NCBI RefSeq assembly: GCF_014280435.1 | Contig: NZ_CP060388.1 | Span: forward strand, 3,113,501-3,177,500 | Length of the DNA: 64,000 nt | From: Sphingobium sp. KCTC 72723 | GTDB lineage: Bacteria > Pseudomonadota > Alphaproteobacteria > Sphingomonadales > Sphingomonadaceae | Direction of reading: 5' to 3' | Shown here: positions 44,810 through 52,406 of the stretch, piece by piece | How positions within the stretch are numbered: position 1 is the stretch's first letter | Layout: every line of letters begins with the position of its first letter | Notes under the pieces: generated by a model | Database searches by the model: none | Seen by the model: only the letters and a program-made list of their open reading frames with translations | Told to the model about the DNA's origin: nothing | Program-made: the position numbers and the translations under genes

Positions 44810-44995
44810 CTTCCTGCAAGGGCAGGCTATCGCATATGAAAACGTCCCACGTTCAATCGTCATGCTGAACTTGTTTCAGCATCCATTTCTCGTCACGAAC
44901 AACTGCTTGGTGTGGAGAAATGGACCCTGAAACAAGTTCAGGGTGACGGTGAAAGAGGGCATGTTTCCATATGCGACAGCCCTGCCTGCAAGAGG
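44810..44995. repeat. Miniature inverted-repeat element, copy B
   Basis: About 185 bp, imperfectly palindromic. Outer arms: GGCTATCGCATATGAAAAC and GTTTCCATATGCGACAGCC. Inner arms: TGCTGAACTTGTTTCAGCA with CATTTCTC, and GAGAAATGG with CCTGAAACAAGTTCAGG. Same family as copy A. It occupies the start of the 399-bp gap after mccA; the rest (45000-45190) is AT-richer and holds only the palindrome at 45152 and presumably the maoC promoter. Confidence 0.8.
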
Positions 44996-45151
44996 AGGAT
45001 CAGTTGAAGTTATTCGATCATAACGCATTGAAAAAACAAAATGATATGCCGCAAACCAAACCTCTGTTGCCCACTGTGCGACATTTCGCCTTTTCTCTAT
45101 AACCCATTGAATACAAACAGAACTTCATAATCCCATAACAGCCACATGGAC

Positions 45152-45167
45152 GAACTTTGTAAAGTTC
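45152..45167. promoter_or_regulatory. 16-bp palindrome upstream of maoC
   Basis: GAACTTT-GT-AAAGTTC has perfect 7-bp arms and ends 25 nt before the maoC start, next to its AGGAG ribosome-binding site. It is a candidate operator; the cognate regulator is unknown. Confidence 0.45.
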
Positions 45168-45192
45168 CGAAACGACAGGAGCAAATCACGAC

Positions 45193-45660
45193 ATGGCCGG
45201 ACGCTATTTCGACCAGTGGCAGATTGGCGACACGCTGATCCACGACATTCGCCGCACCGTGACGGAAACGGACAATGTCCTTTTCACCACCATGACCCAC
45301 AACCCCCAACCGCTGCATCTGGACGCGGAATTCGCGAAGGCCAGCGAGTTCGGCCAGATTCTTGTCAATGGCACCTTCACCTTTGCGCTGATGATCGGAC
45401 TGTCGGTGGGCGACACGACGCTTGGCACGCTGGTCGCCAATCTGGGTTATGACAAACTCGTCATGCCCAACCCCGTGTTCATCGGCGACACGCTGCGCTG
45501 CGAAAGCGACGTGAGCGACCTCAAGCCCAGCAAGTCCCGCCCCGGCGCGGGCATCGTCACCTTCACGCACCGGCTGCGCAATCAACGCGACCAGATCGTG
45601 TGCCAATGCCTGCGCATGGCCCTCCTCAACCGATCCCCTGAAGCCGCCAGCCCCGGTTGA
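45193..45660 (+). CDS. MaoC family (R)-specific dehydratase/enoyl-CoA hydratase-like protein
   Basis: 155 residues, single hot-dog fold. Hydratase motif region: TMTHNPQPLHLDAEFAKASEFGQILVNG, with the catalytic Asn/His-type residues of MaoC proteins, and GLSVGDTTLGTLVANLGYDKLVMPNPVFIGDTL. It probably hydrates an unsaturated CoA ester. Its place after mccA suggests a step in branched-chain acyl-CoA breakdown, but methylglutaconyl-CoA hydratase (LiuC) is normally a crotonase, not a MaoC protein. Its 3' end overlaps the convergent phosphatase-family gene by 35 nt. Confidence 0.88.
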   Translation: MAGRYFDQWQIGDTLIHDIRRTVTETDNVLFTTMTHNPQPLHLDAEFAKASEFGQILVNGTFTFALMIGLSVGDTTLGTLVANLGYDKLVMPNPVFIGDTLRCESDVSDLKPSKSRPGAGIVTFTHRLRNQRDQIVCQCLRMALLNRSPEAASPG

Positions 45661-46171
45661 ACGACAGGCGCGTGCGCGAAAGCGGGGCGAGGTCGATCGC
45701 CAGCATCGCGCGCGGCGGCACGTCGAGGATATGGGCCAGTGCCGCGCGCACGACCATAGGATGGGTGATCGCGCACCACGTCCCGGCCAGCCCCGCGACA
45801 TGATCGACCCACGGGCCGATCCGCTGCTGGACCTGCGCCATCGTCTCGCCGCCGGGCGCGCCGCTGGCGGGGTCGGCGATCCATTCCCGCAGCGCTTGCG
45901 GAGGCACGGCATCGAATGTTCGCCCGGTCCATTGGCCATGGTCGATCTCGACCAGCGCCGCTTCGACCGTAAAGGGCAATGCCATAGCCTGCCCCGTCTG
46001 TTGCGCCGCCAGCGCCGGGCTGCACCCGATCAGCGTCGCGCCAACATGATCGGCGCGTGCCGCATCGCGCCGCCCGCCCGCGTCCAGCGGTTCGTCCGGT
46101 CCGGCAAAGCCGCCGGTTCGGGCCATCCGCGTGGTCCCGGCGCAGATCAGGATGAGGGTGGTCGTCAGCAT
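45626..46171 (-). CDS. Histidine-phosphatase-superfamily protein with an altered RHG motif
   Basis: 181 residues from ATG 46171. Overall phosphoglycerate mutase/CobC-like pattern: LILICAGTTRMARTGGFAG, IDHGQWTGRTFDAVPP, GGETMAQVQQRIGPWV, WCAITHPMVVRAAL. The catalytic RHG at the N-terminus reads Cys10-Ala11-Gly12, so the phosphorylated histidine is missing, while the second histidine (ITHP) remains. It is divergent from a cobalamin riboswitch and cbtBA, where a CobC-type alpha-ribazole phosphatase would be expected. It may be inactive or have another role. Confidence 0.82.
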   Translation of the reverse strand: MLTTTLILICAGTTRMARTGGFAGPDEPLDAGGRRDAARADHVGATLIGCSPALAAQQTGQAMALPFTVEAALVEIDHGQWTGRTFDAVPPQALREWIADPASGAPGGETMAQVQQRIGPWVDHVAGLAGTWCAITHPMVVRAALAHILDVPPRAMLAIDLAPLSRTRLSFNRGWRLQGIG

Positions 46172-46176
46172 CGACT

Positions 46177-46320
46177 CCGGCAAGACAGGTTGACCCCGCC
46201 GCCCCGCCCGTCCAAAGAAGGGCCAGCGTCCATCAGGAAGAAGCCGGTGTAATTCCGGCGCGGTCGCGCCACTGTTATCGTCGTCGCCTGTCGCCGTCGA
46301 GAGCCAGACCTTCCTGCCGG
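46177..46320 (+). promoter_or_regulatory. Cobalamin riboswitch upstream of cbtBA
   Basis: The closing stem CCGGCA...TGCCGG with AGGT/ACCT brackets the element. The conserved core AAGCCGGTGTAATTCCGG, then GCCACTGT, and the B12-box-like GAGCCAGACC are all present in order. It lies 46 nt before the cbtB start on the same strand, so adenosylcobalamin should repress cbtBA. Confidence 0.88.
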
Positions 46321-46366
46321 ACTCATTGATCTGCACGGGACGCGAAATCCCCAAAGGAGTATGACC

Positions 46367-46594
46367 ATGGCGACCATTGCCGCATCGTTCGACGACGCTT
46401 TCATCCCCATTTCCGGCGGTAACGCCATCCCGCTGGACGACATCCTGCCCTGGGCGCTGTTCGGCACGCTGATCGCCACGATCTTTCTCTATTTCGTCAG
46501 CACCGAACAGGGTGCCTATGCGTTTTTCGATGGCATGTATGTCCATGAATATGTGCATGACGGTCGCCACCTCCTCGGCTTCCCCTGCCACTGA
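46367..46594 (+). CDS. cbtB: Cobalt transporter subunit CbtB
   Basis: 75 residues with one membrane segment (LPWALFGTLIATIFLYFVS) and the C-terminal metal-binding histidine cluster MYVHEYVHDGRHLLGFPCH. AAAGGAG is correctly spaced for ATG 46367; the ATG at 46361 is too close. It lies directly under a cobalamin riboswitch and 9 nt before cbtA. CbtB proteins are predicted to deliver cobalt to the CbtA channel or transporter. Confidence 0.93.
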   Translation: MATIAASFDDAFIPISGGNAIPLDDILPWALFGTLIATIFLYFVSTEQGAYAFFDGMYVHEYVHDGRHLLGFPCH

Positions 46595-46603
46595 CGCGCG
46601 GCC

Positions 46604-47332
46604 ATGACGAAACAATTGCTGTGGCGCGGGATGCTGGTCGGCATCCTCGCGGCCCTTTTCGCCACGCTGTGCGCGCGCGTCCTTGCCGAACCGCAGGTCG
46701 ACCTTGCCATCGCCTTTGAACATCGCGGTCACGCCGCTCACGCCACTCACGCCATGCCGGGCATGGACGATGAACTGGTCAGCCGCGCGACGCAGAAGGG
46801 CGCTGGCCTGCTCACCGCGATGACGCTTTACGGCGCGGCGGTCGGCGGCATCTTCTCGCTGGTGTTCGCTTATGGCTATGGCCGCGTCGCGCGCCTGGGA
46901 CCGCGCAGCTTCGCGCTGTTGCTGGCATGGCTGGCCTTCGTGATCGTGGTGATCGTGCCGGGGATCAAATATCCCCAGACACCCCCTGCGGTCGGCAGCC
47001 ACGACACGGTCGGCATCCGCACCGCCGCCTATTTCGCCATGATCGCCCTGTCGCTCGCCGCCGCTGTCGTTGCAGCCAGACTGCGGACCCAAATGCGGCG
47101 CAGCCTTAGCGCGTTCGATGCGACATTGGCCGCCATTGCCCTTTACGCTGGGCTGATGCTGCTCACCCAATGGCTGTTGCCCAGCGTCAACGAAGTGCCG
47201 GCCGACTTTCCCGCCACCCTGTTATGGGATTTCCGCGTCGCTTCCATCGCCACCCAAATGGTGCTGTGGAGCGGCATCGGCATCGCGTTCGGCTGGTCCG
47301 CCGAACGCCTGCTCCAGCGGCAGGGGCGATAG
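46604..47332 (+). CDS. cbtA: Cobalt transporter subunit CbtA
   Basis: 242 residues, about six membrane segments (LWRGMLVGILAALFATLCA first). A periplasmic His-rich loop, FEHRGHAAHATHAMPGMDD, precedes LLTAMTLYGAAVGGIFSLVFAYGYG, and VIVPGIKYPQTPPAVG follows. This matches the CbtA family of B12-regulated cobalt uptake proteins. It is co-transcribed with cbtB under the riboswitch. Confidence 0.93.
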   Translation: MTKQLLWRGMLVGILAALFATLCARVLAEPQVDLAIAFEHRGHAAHATHAMPGMDDELVSRATQKGAGLLTAMTLYGAAVGGIFSLVFAYGYGRVARLGPRSFALLLAWLAFVIVVIVPGIKYPQTPPAVGSHDTVGIRTAAYFAMIALSLAAAVVAARLRTQMRRSLSAFDATLAAIALYAGLMLLTQWLLPSVNEVPADFPATLLWDFRVASIATQMVLWSGIGIAFGWSAERLLQRQGR

Positions 47333-47412
47333 CTGCATAAAAGCCATTTGTAACCCGCCACGCCAGCCTCCATATGCGGGCGATGAGCCGAGCGCGGCCA
47401 GCGGAGACAGGC

Positions 47413-48759
47413 ATGAGCGATTATGATTTCGACCTTTTCGTCATCGGTGCAGGGTCGGGCGGCGTGCGCGCGTCCCGCGTGGCGGCGGCCCATGGCGCAA
47501 AGGTTGCGGTGGCGGAGGAGTTTCGCGTCGGCGGCACCTGCGTCATTCGCGGCTGCGTGCCAAAGAAGCTGCTCATCTATGGCGCGCATTTCGCCGAGGA
47601 TCTCAAAGATGCGCGGCGTTTCGGCTGGAACGTGCCGGATTGCGGTTTCGAATGGCAGACGTTGCGGGACAATGTGCTGGGGGAAGTCGACCGGCTGGAG
47701 GGGCTGTATCGCAACACGCTCGACAGCAACAAGGTCGAACTGATCGGTGAACGGGCGACGGTCGCCGGGCCGCATACCGTCAAGCTGGCGAGCGGGCGGG
47801 AAATCACGGCGAAATATATATTGGTGGCGACAGGTGCCTGGCCAGTCACCCCCGATGTCGAAGGCGCCGAACATGGCATCACGTCGAACGAGGTGTTCCA
47901 TCTGGACGAATGCCCCAAACGCATCGTAATCGTCGGTGGCGGCTATATCGCCAATGAATTTGCCGGGATTTTCCATCAGCTGGGCAGCCATGTCACGATC
48001 GTCAACCGATCGTCCACGCTGCTGCGCGGCTATGATGAATCCATCCGCGATCGCCTGCTTCAGATTTCGACGGTGAAGGGCATCAATTTCCGCTTCAACG
48101 CGCAAATGGAGCGGATCGAAAAGGACAAGGACGGCTCGCTTCACGTCCATTTCAAGGATGGCGACCCGGTCAGTTGCGACGTGCTGATGTTCGCGACCGG
48201 CCGCACCCCCAATCTCGACGGGCTGGGCCTGGAATCCGCCGGGGTGGAACTAAGCGACAAGGGCGCGATCAAGGTCGACGATTATAGCCGCACCAGTTGC
48301 GAGAGCATCTATGCGGTGGGCGACGTGACCGACCGGCTGCAACTGACCCCCGTGGCGATCCGCGAAGGCCATGCCTTTGCCGACACGGTGTTCGGCGATA
48401 ACCCACGGACTGTCGATTATGGCTGCGTGCCATCCGCCGTGTTCAGCCATCCCCCGCTCGCGGGCGTGGGCATGACCGAAGCGGAAGCCAAGAACCGGCT
48501 CGGCACGGTCAAGGTCTATACGTCCGACTTCCGGCCGATGAAAAATGTGCTGGCCGGGCGCGAAGAACGGGCGCTCTACAAGATGATCGTGGACGCCACG
48601 ACCGACCGGGTCGTCGGCCTGCACATGATCGGCCCGGACGCGCCCGAAATCCTTCAGGCGGCGGCCATCGCGGTAAAGGCGGGCCTCACCAAGCAGGATT
48701 TCGACGACACCGTGGCCCTGCACCCCAGCATGGCGGAAGAACTGGTGCTGCTGAAATAG
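47413..48759 (+). CDS. gor: Glutathione-disulfide reductase
   Basis: 448 residues. FAD-binding N-terminus (FDLFVIGAGSGGVRASRVAA), redox-active disulfide GGTCVIRGCVPKKLL, NADPH domain (RIVIVGGGYIANEFAGIF with HVTIVNRSSTLLRGYD, where Asn-Arg follows the glycine motif), FAD signature ESIYAVGDVTDRLQLTPVAI and C-terminal VALHPSMAEELV carrying the catalytic His. It reduces GSSG to GSH in the cytoplasm, which also supplies the glutathione used by MaiA. The start at 47413 has GGAGA 6 nt upstream; ATG 47374 in the same frame adds an unlikely extension. Confidence 0.94.
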   Translation: MSDYDFDLFVIGAGSGGVRASRVAAAHGAKVAVAEEFRVGGTCVIRGCVPKKLLIYGAHFAEDLKDARRFGWNVPDCGFEWQTLRDNVLGEVDRLEGLYRNTLDSNKVELIGERATVAGPHTVKLASGREITAKYILVATGAWPVTPDVEGAEHGITSNEVFHLDECPKRIVIVGGGYIANEFAGIFHQLGSHVTIVNRSSTLLRGYDESIRDRLLQISTVKGINFRFNAQMERIEKDKDGSLHVHFKDGDPVSCDVLMFATGRTPNLDGLGLESAGVELSDKGAIKVDDYSRTSCESIYAVGDVTDRLQLTPVAIREGHAFADTVFGDNPRTVDYGCVPSAVFSHPPLAGVGMTEAEAKNRLGTVKVYTSDFRPMKNVLAGREERALYKMIVDATTDRVVGLHMIGPDAPEILQAAAIAVKAGLTKQDFDDTVALHPSMAEELVLLK

Positions 48760-48771
48760 GGCGCAACAGCG

Positions 48772-49659
48772 ATGTCGCAATGGGACGGGATAGACGAATT
48801 TATCGCCGTGGCGACGACGGGTTCCTTCTCGCGGGCGGCAAAGGCGATCCGCATGTCGCCCACGCATGTCAGCCGGGCGATCATCGCGCTGGAACAGCGG
48901 GTGCAGGCGCAGCTTTTCTTTCGCACCACACGCACGGTCCGCCTGACCGACACGGGCCGGGTCTTTTTCGAACGCTGCGCCCACATTGCGCAGGAACGGG
49001 ACGAGGCCATTGCCCTGATCGGCGAGCAGGGCGAACCGCAGGGTGAATTGCGCGTCACTTGCTCGACCGCGATGGGCGAGCGTTTCGTCGCGCCGATCAT
49101 CCGCCGTTTCGCCATGCACCATCCCCGGCTGAACGTGACGATAGACCTGTCGAACCGGGTCGTGGATCTGGTGGGGGAGGGCTATGATCTGGGCATCCGC
49201 ACTGGCGCTGTGTCCGACCCGCGCGTCATCGCGCGGCGGGTGGCGTCGCGCACGCTCCACACCTGCGCTGCGCCAAGCTATCTGGCGCGGGCGGGCAAAC
49301 CGGCGCGCGTCGATCAACTCGCGGCGCATGAACTGATCGTCGGCAGCAGCGACGCCTGGCATTTCCGCGTCGGCGATCAGGATGTGGCGCACTATCCGCG
49401 CGGGCGCTTCCGCTGCAACAGCGGCCATGCGGTGATGGAAGCCTGCATATCGGGACTGGGCATCTGCCAGTTGCCCGATTTCTACATCCTGCCTTATTTG
49501 CGGCATGGCATGGTCGACCTGATCCTGACCGATTGCCAGCCTGCGGATGAGCCGATCTGGGCCGTCTATCCCCAGCGCCAGCATCTTTCGCCCAAGGTGC
49601 GGGCGGTGGTGGAGATATTGGAACTGGAATTGTCGTCGGTCATCAACGCACGGGCGTAA
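48772..49659 (+). CDS. LysR family transcriptional regulator
   Basis: 295 residues. N-terminal helix-turn-helix: DEFIAVATTGSFSRAAKAIRMSPTHVSRAIIALEQRV; the effector domain (LRVTCSTAMGERFVAPIIRRF; GLGICQLPDFYI) is of the AaeR/CrgA-like subgroup. It lies 12 nt after gor and is probably co-transcribed with it, but its targets may instead be the quinate-type genes that follow at 49.7 kb. Confidence 0.9.
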   Translation: MSQWDGIDEFIAVATTGSFSRAAKAIRMSPTHVSRAIIALEQRVQAQLFFRTTRTVRLTDTGRVFFERCAHIAQERDEAIALIGEQGEPQGELRVTCSTAMGERFVAPIIRRFAMHHPRLNVTIDLSNRVVDLVGEGYDLGIRTGAVSDPRVIARRVASRTLHTCAAPSYLARAGKPARVDQLAAHELIVGSSDAWHFRVGDQDVAHYPRGRFRCNSGHAVMEACISGLGICQLPDFYILPYLRHGMVDLILTDCQPADEPIWAVYPQRQHLSPKVRAVVEILELELSSVINARA

Positions 49660-49697
49660 CGACTATGGACGCTGTGCATTAGCCCTTCTCACCTGTT

Positions 49698-49711
49698 GTA
49701 CTAGATGGTAC
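49698..49711. promoter_or_regulatory. Shared palindrome 1 (upstream of quiC)
   Basis: GTACTA-GA-TGGTAC: 13 of 14 positions fit GTACTAnnTAGTAC. It ends 33 nt before the quiC start. Candidate TetR operator. Confidence 0.6.
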
Positions 49712-49744
49712 ACGACGTTCGAGGATGCAAAGAAGGGCAAAGCC

Positions 49745-51607
49745 ATGAAGACGTCGATCGCCACCGTTTCGGTCAGCGGGACACTGGACCAGAAGTTGCA
49801 GGCGATCGCCGCTGCCGGGTTCGACGGGGTGGAAATTTTCGAAAATGACCTGATCGGTTTCAATGGTTCACCGCGTGAAGTCGGCGCGATGATCCGCGAC
49901 CATGGCCTGACCTGCACCCTGTTTCAGCCGTTCCGCGATTTCGAAGGGATGCCCGGCGACCTGCGCGCCAAGACGTTCGACCGGGCGGAGCGCAAATTCG
50001 ACATCATGCAGGAATTGGGGACTGACCTCGTCCTCATCTGCTCCAACGTCTCGCCCCAGGCGCTGGGCGACCGGCAGCGGATCGTCGATGATTTCGCCGA
50101 ACTTGGGCAGCGCGCGGACAAGCGCAACTTGCGCGTCGGCTATGAAGCCCTCGCCTGGGGGCGGCATGTGTTCGACCACCGCGATGCGTGGGAAATCGTC
50201 CGCACGGTCGATCATCCGGCCGTCGGCCTCATCCTCGACAGCTTCCACTCGCTCGCGCGCAAGGTGCCGACCGACTCGATCCTGACCATCGACCCGGCTA
50301 AGCTGTTCATCGTCCAGATTGCCGACGCCCCCGCGCTCGACATGGATTATCTCTACTGGAGCCGCCATTTCCGCAACATGCCGGGGCAGGGCGACCTGCC
50401 CATTGCCGACTATGTCCGCGCGCTGCTCGACATCGGCTATGCCGGGCCGTTGTCGCTGGAAATCTTCAACGACCGTTTCCGTGCAGGTTCCGCGTCCGGG
50501 GTCGCGCTCGATGGCTATCGTTCGCTGCGCATGGTGGAGGATGAAGCGCGCCGCCTGTCCGCCCGCGCGCCTGAAATCGCGCCCCGCGTCCCAATCGACG
50601 GCGTGGAATTCATCGAATTTGCGACCAGCGAAACCGAAGCGCCGATGCTGGAAACCATGCTGGGTGCCATGGGCTTTGCCAAGGTCGGCCGCCATGTGCG
50701 CAAAGCCGTGACTCGCTGGCGGCAGGGCGACATCAACCTGGTCGTCAATTGCGAGACGGAAGGGTTCGCGCATAGTCACGACATCGTCCACGGCGCATCG
50801 GTCTGTGCGCTGGGCCTGCGGGTCAGGGACGTACCGGCCGCGCTGGAGCGGGCCGCCGCGCTGCGCATCCCGCGTTTCGATCAGGCAGTGGCATCCGACG
50901 AAATGCAGATCCCCTCGGTGCGCGGGGTCGGTGGCAGCCTCATCTACTTCATCGAATCCGGCACGCAGGACGCGGTGTGGGACCGGGAGTTCGAACCGCT
51001 TGCCCCCGCCGACCAGCCCGGTGCCGGACTGGACCGGATCGACCATATCGCGCAGGCCATGGGCTATGAGGAGTTTCTGTCCTGGCTGCTTTATTATTTC
51101 GCCCTGTTCGACGTGACCAAGACGCCCCAGCTGGAAATTGCAGATCCCTTGGGTATCGTTCACAGCCAGGCGGTGGAATCGCCCGATCGTGGTTTCCGCG
51201 TCACGCTGAACGGATCGGCGGCGGCGCAAACGCTCTCCTCGCGCTTCCTGCACCATTATATGGGCGCGGGCGTGCAGCATATCGCCTTCATTTGCGACGA
51301 TATATTTGCCGCGCGGGACGTCATGGTCGAACGCGGGCTGGAACTGCTCGACATTCCCGCCAACTATTATGACGATCTGGCTGCGCGTTTCAGTCTCGAC
51401 CCGGATCTGGTCGCGCGGATGGCGGCGGGTAACATCCTCTACGACCGGATTGGCGATCAGGAATATTTCCAATTCTACAGCCGCGCCTTTGCCAAACGTT
51501 TCTTCTTCGAATTCGTCCAGCGGCGTGGCTATGATGGCTATGGTGCGGGCAATGCGACGATAAGGCTGGCGGCGCAGTCCCGTTTCCGGGCAGACATGCC
51601 CGCCTGA
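49745..51607 (+). CDS. quiC: 3-dehydroshikimate dehydratase, QuiC type with C-terminal HPPD-like domain
   Basis: 620 residues, two domains. About 1-275: a sugar-phosphate-isomerase-like TIM barrel (MKTSIATVSVSGTLDQKLQA; GYEALAWGRHVFDHRDAW; LDSFHSLARK; QIADAPALDMD; LSLEIFNDRFR) that converts 3-dehydroshikimate to protocatechuate. About 285-620: a 4-hydroxyphenylpyruvate-dioxygenase-like double VOC fold in which the metal triad appears kept (DRIDHIAQAM, GVQHIAFICDD, FFFEFVQRRG). This fusion is the QuiC architecture of quinate degraders. GAAGGG lies upstream, and the next gene is a TetR regulator 37 nt away. Confidence 0.88.
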   Translation: MKTSIATVSVSGTLDQKLQAIAAAGFDGVEIFENDLIGFNGSPREVGAMIRDHGLTCTLFQPFRDFEGMPGDLRAKTFDRAERKFDIMQELGTDLVLICSNVSPQALGDRQRIVDDFAELGQRADKRNLRVGYEALAWGRHVFDHRDAWEIVRTVDHPAVGLILDSFHSLARKVPTDSILTIDPAKLFIVQIADAPALDMDYLYWSRHFRNMPGQGDLPIADYVRALLDIGYAGPLSLEIFNDRFRAGSASGVALDGYRSLRMVEDEARRLSARAPEIAPRVPIDGVEFIEFATSETEAPMLETMLGAMGFAKVGRHVRKAVTRWRQGDINLVVNCETEGFAHSHDIVHGASVCALGLRVRDVPAALERAAALRIPRFDQAVASDEMQIPSVRGVGGSLIYFIESGTQDAVWDREFEPLAPADQPGAGLDRIDHIAQAMGYEEFLSWLLYYFALFDVTKTPQLEIADPLGIVHSQAVESPDRGFRVTLNGSAAAQTLSSRFLHHYMGAGVQHIAFICDDIFAARDVMVERGLELLDIPANYYDDLAARFSLDPDLVARMAAGNILYDRIGDQEYFQFYSRAFAKRFFFEFVQRRGYDGYGAGNATIRLAAQSRFRADMPA

Positions 51608-51644
51608 CGACCGGCGGCAGGATTTGGACAAGGAGCGATAAAGA

Positions 51645-52304
51645 GTGGCAAAGGCGGTGCTGACGGCGATCGAGGGCGGGGCAAGCACGCGCGCGGTGGA
51701 GGCGGAGGAGACCCGGCGCAACATATTGGACGTGGCGACCCGCGAATTTGCCGACAAGGGATTGAGCGGCGCGCGGATCGACGAAATTGCCGAACGGACC
51801 AATTCGTCCAAGCGGATGATCTATTATTATTTCGGTGGCAAGGAAGGCCTGTATCGGGCCGTGCTGGAACGCGCCTATACCGCCGTGCGCGAAGTGGATG
51901 CAGCGGTGAAGCGCGACCATCTGACCCCCGACGCGGCGCTGCGCGACCTGATCACCACCACCTTCGACTATCATATCGAACATCCCGAATTCGTCCGGTT
52001 GGTGATGAACGAAAATATCCTGCGCGGCGCGCATATCGGCGAAGTTCCCGGCATCCGCGAACGCAACCGCCGGGTAATCGACAATTTGCGCGACGTCCTG
52101 GCGCAGGGCGTGGCCAGCGGCCATTTCCGCGAGGGCATCGACCCGGTCGAATTGCACATGACCATCAGCGCGCTGTGCTTCTACAATGTCTCCAACCGCT
52201 ACACCTTCTCCTTCGGGTTCGATCGCGACATGTCCTCTGCAAAGGCGCTGGGCCGTCGCCGCATGTCGGTTATCGACATCATCGAAAGCTGGTGCCGCGC
52301 CTGA
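51645..52304 (+). CDS. TetR family regulator of the quinate/shikimate-type locus
   Basis: 219 residues from GTG 51645, 9 nt after AAGGAG. Helix-turn-helix: TRRNILDVATREFADKG, RIDEIAERTNSSKRMIYYYFGGKEGLYRAVL; C-terminal domain of the TetR_C PsrA/AcrR-like kind (HPEFVRLVMNENILRG; ISALCFYNVSNRYTFSF). It is second in the quiC transcription unit. The recurring GTACTAnnTAGTAC palindromes in front of four units here make it the best candidate binder, with a pathway intermediate as the likely inducer. Confidence 0.9.
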   Translation: MAKAVLTAIEGGASTRAVEAEETRRNILDVATREFADKGLSGARIDEIAERTNSSKRMIYYYFGGKEGLYRAVLERAYTAVREVDAAVKRDHLTPDAALRDLITTTFDYHIEHPEFVRLVMNENILRGAHIGEVPGIRERNRRVIDNLRDVLAQGVASGHFREGIDPVELHMTISALCFYNVSNRYTFSFGFDRDMSSAKALGRRRMSVIDIIESWCRA

Positions 52305-52371
52305 CGCGCTGCGCGTTACGCCATCCAACTTCGCATCTTGTACTGGCGCACCAATCGCGATACCAATGAAC

Positions 52372-52385
52372 GAAATAGTTAGCAC
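52372..52385. promoter_or_regulatory. Shared palindrome 2 (upstream of the esterase operon)
   Basis: GAAATA-GT-TAGCAC: 9 of 12 arm positions fit GTACTAnnTAGTAC. It ends 21 nt before the esterase start. Weakest member of the set. Confidence 0.4.
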
Positions 52386-52406
52386 ATAATATAGCAGGAG
52401 AGGCCA

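Noticed and set aside
44860..44950. Peptide-like stretches such as VMLNVFQHPF read from the repeat elements
   Set aside because: These are translations of palindromic intergenic repeats, not proteins.
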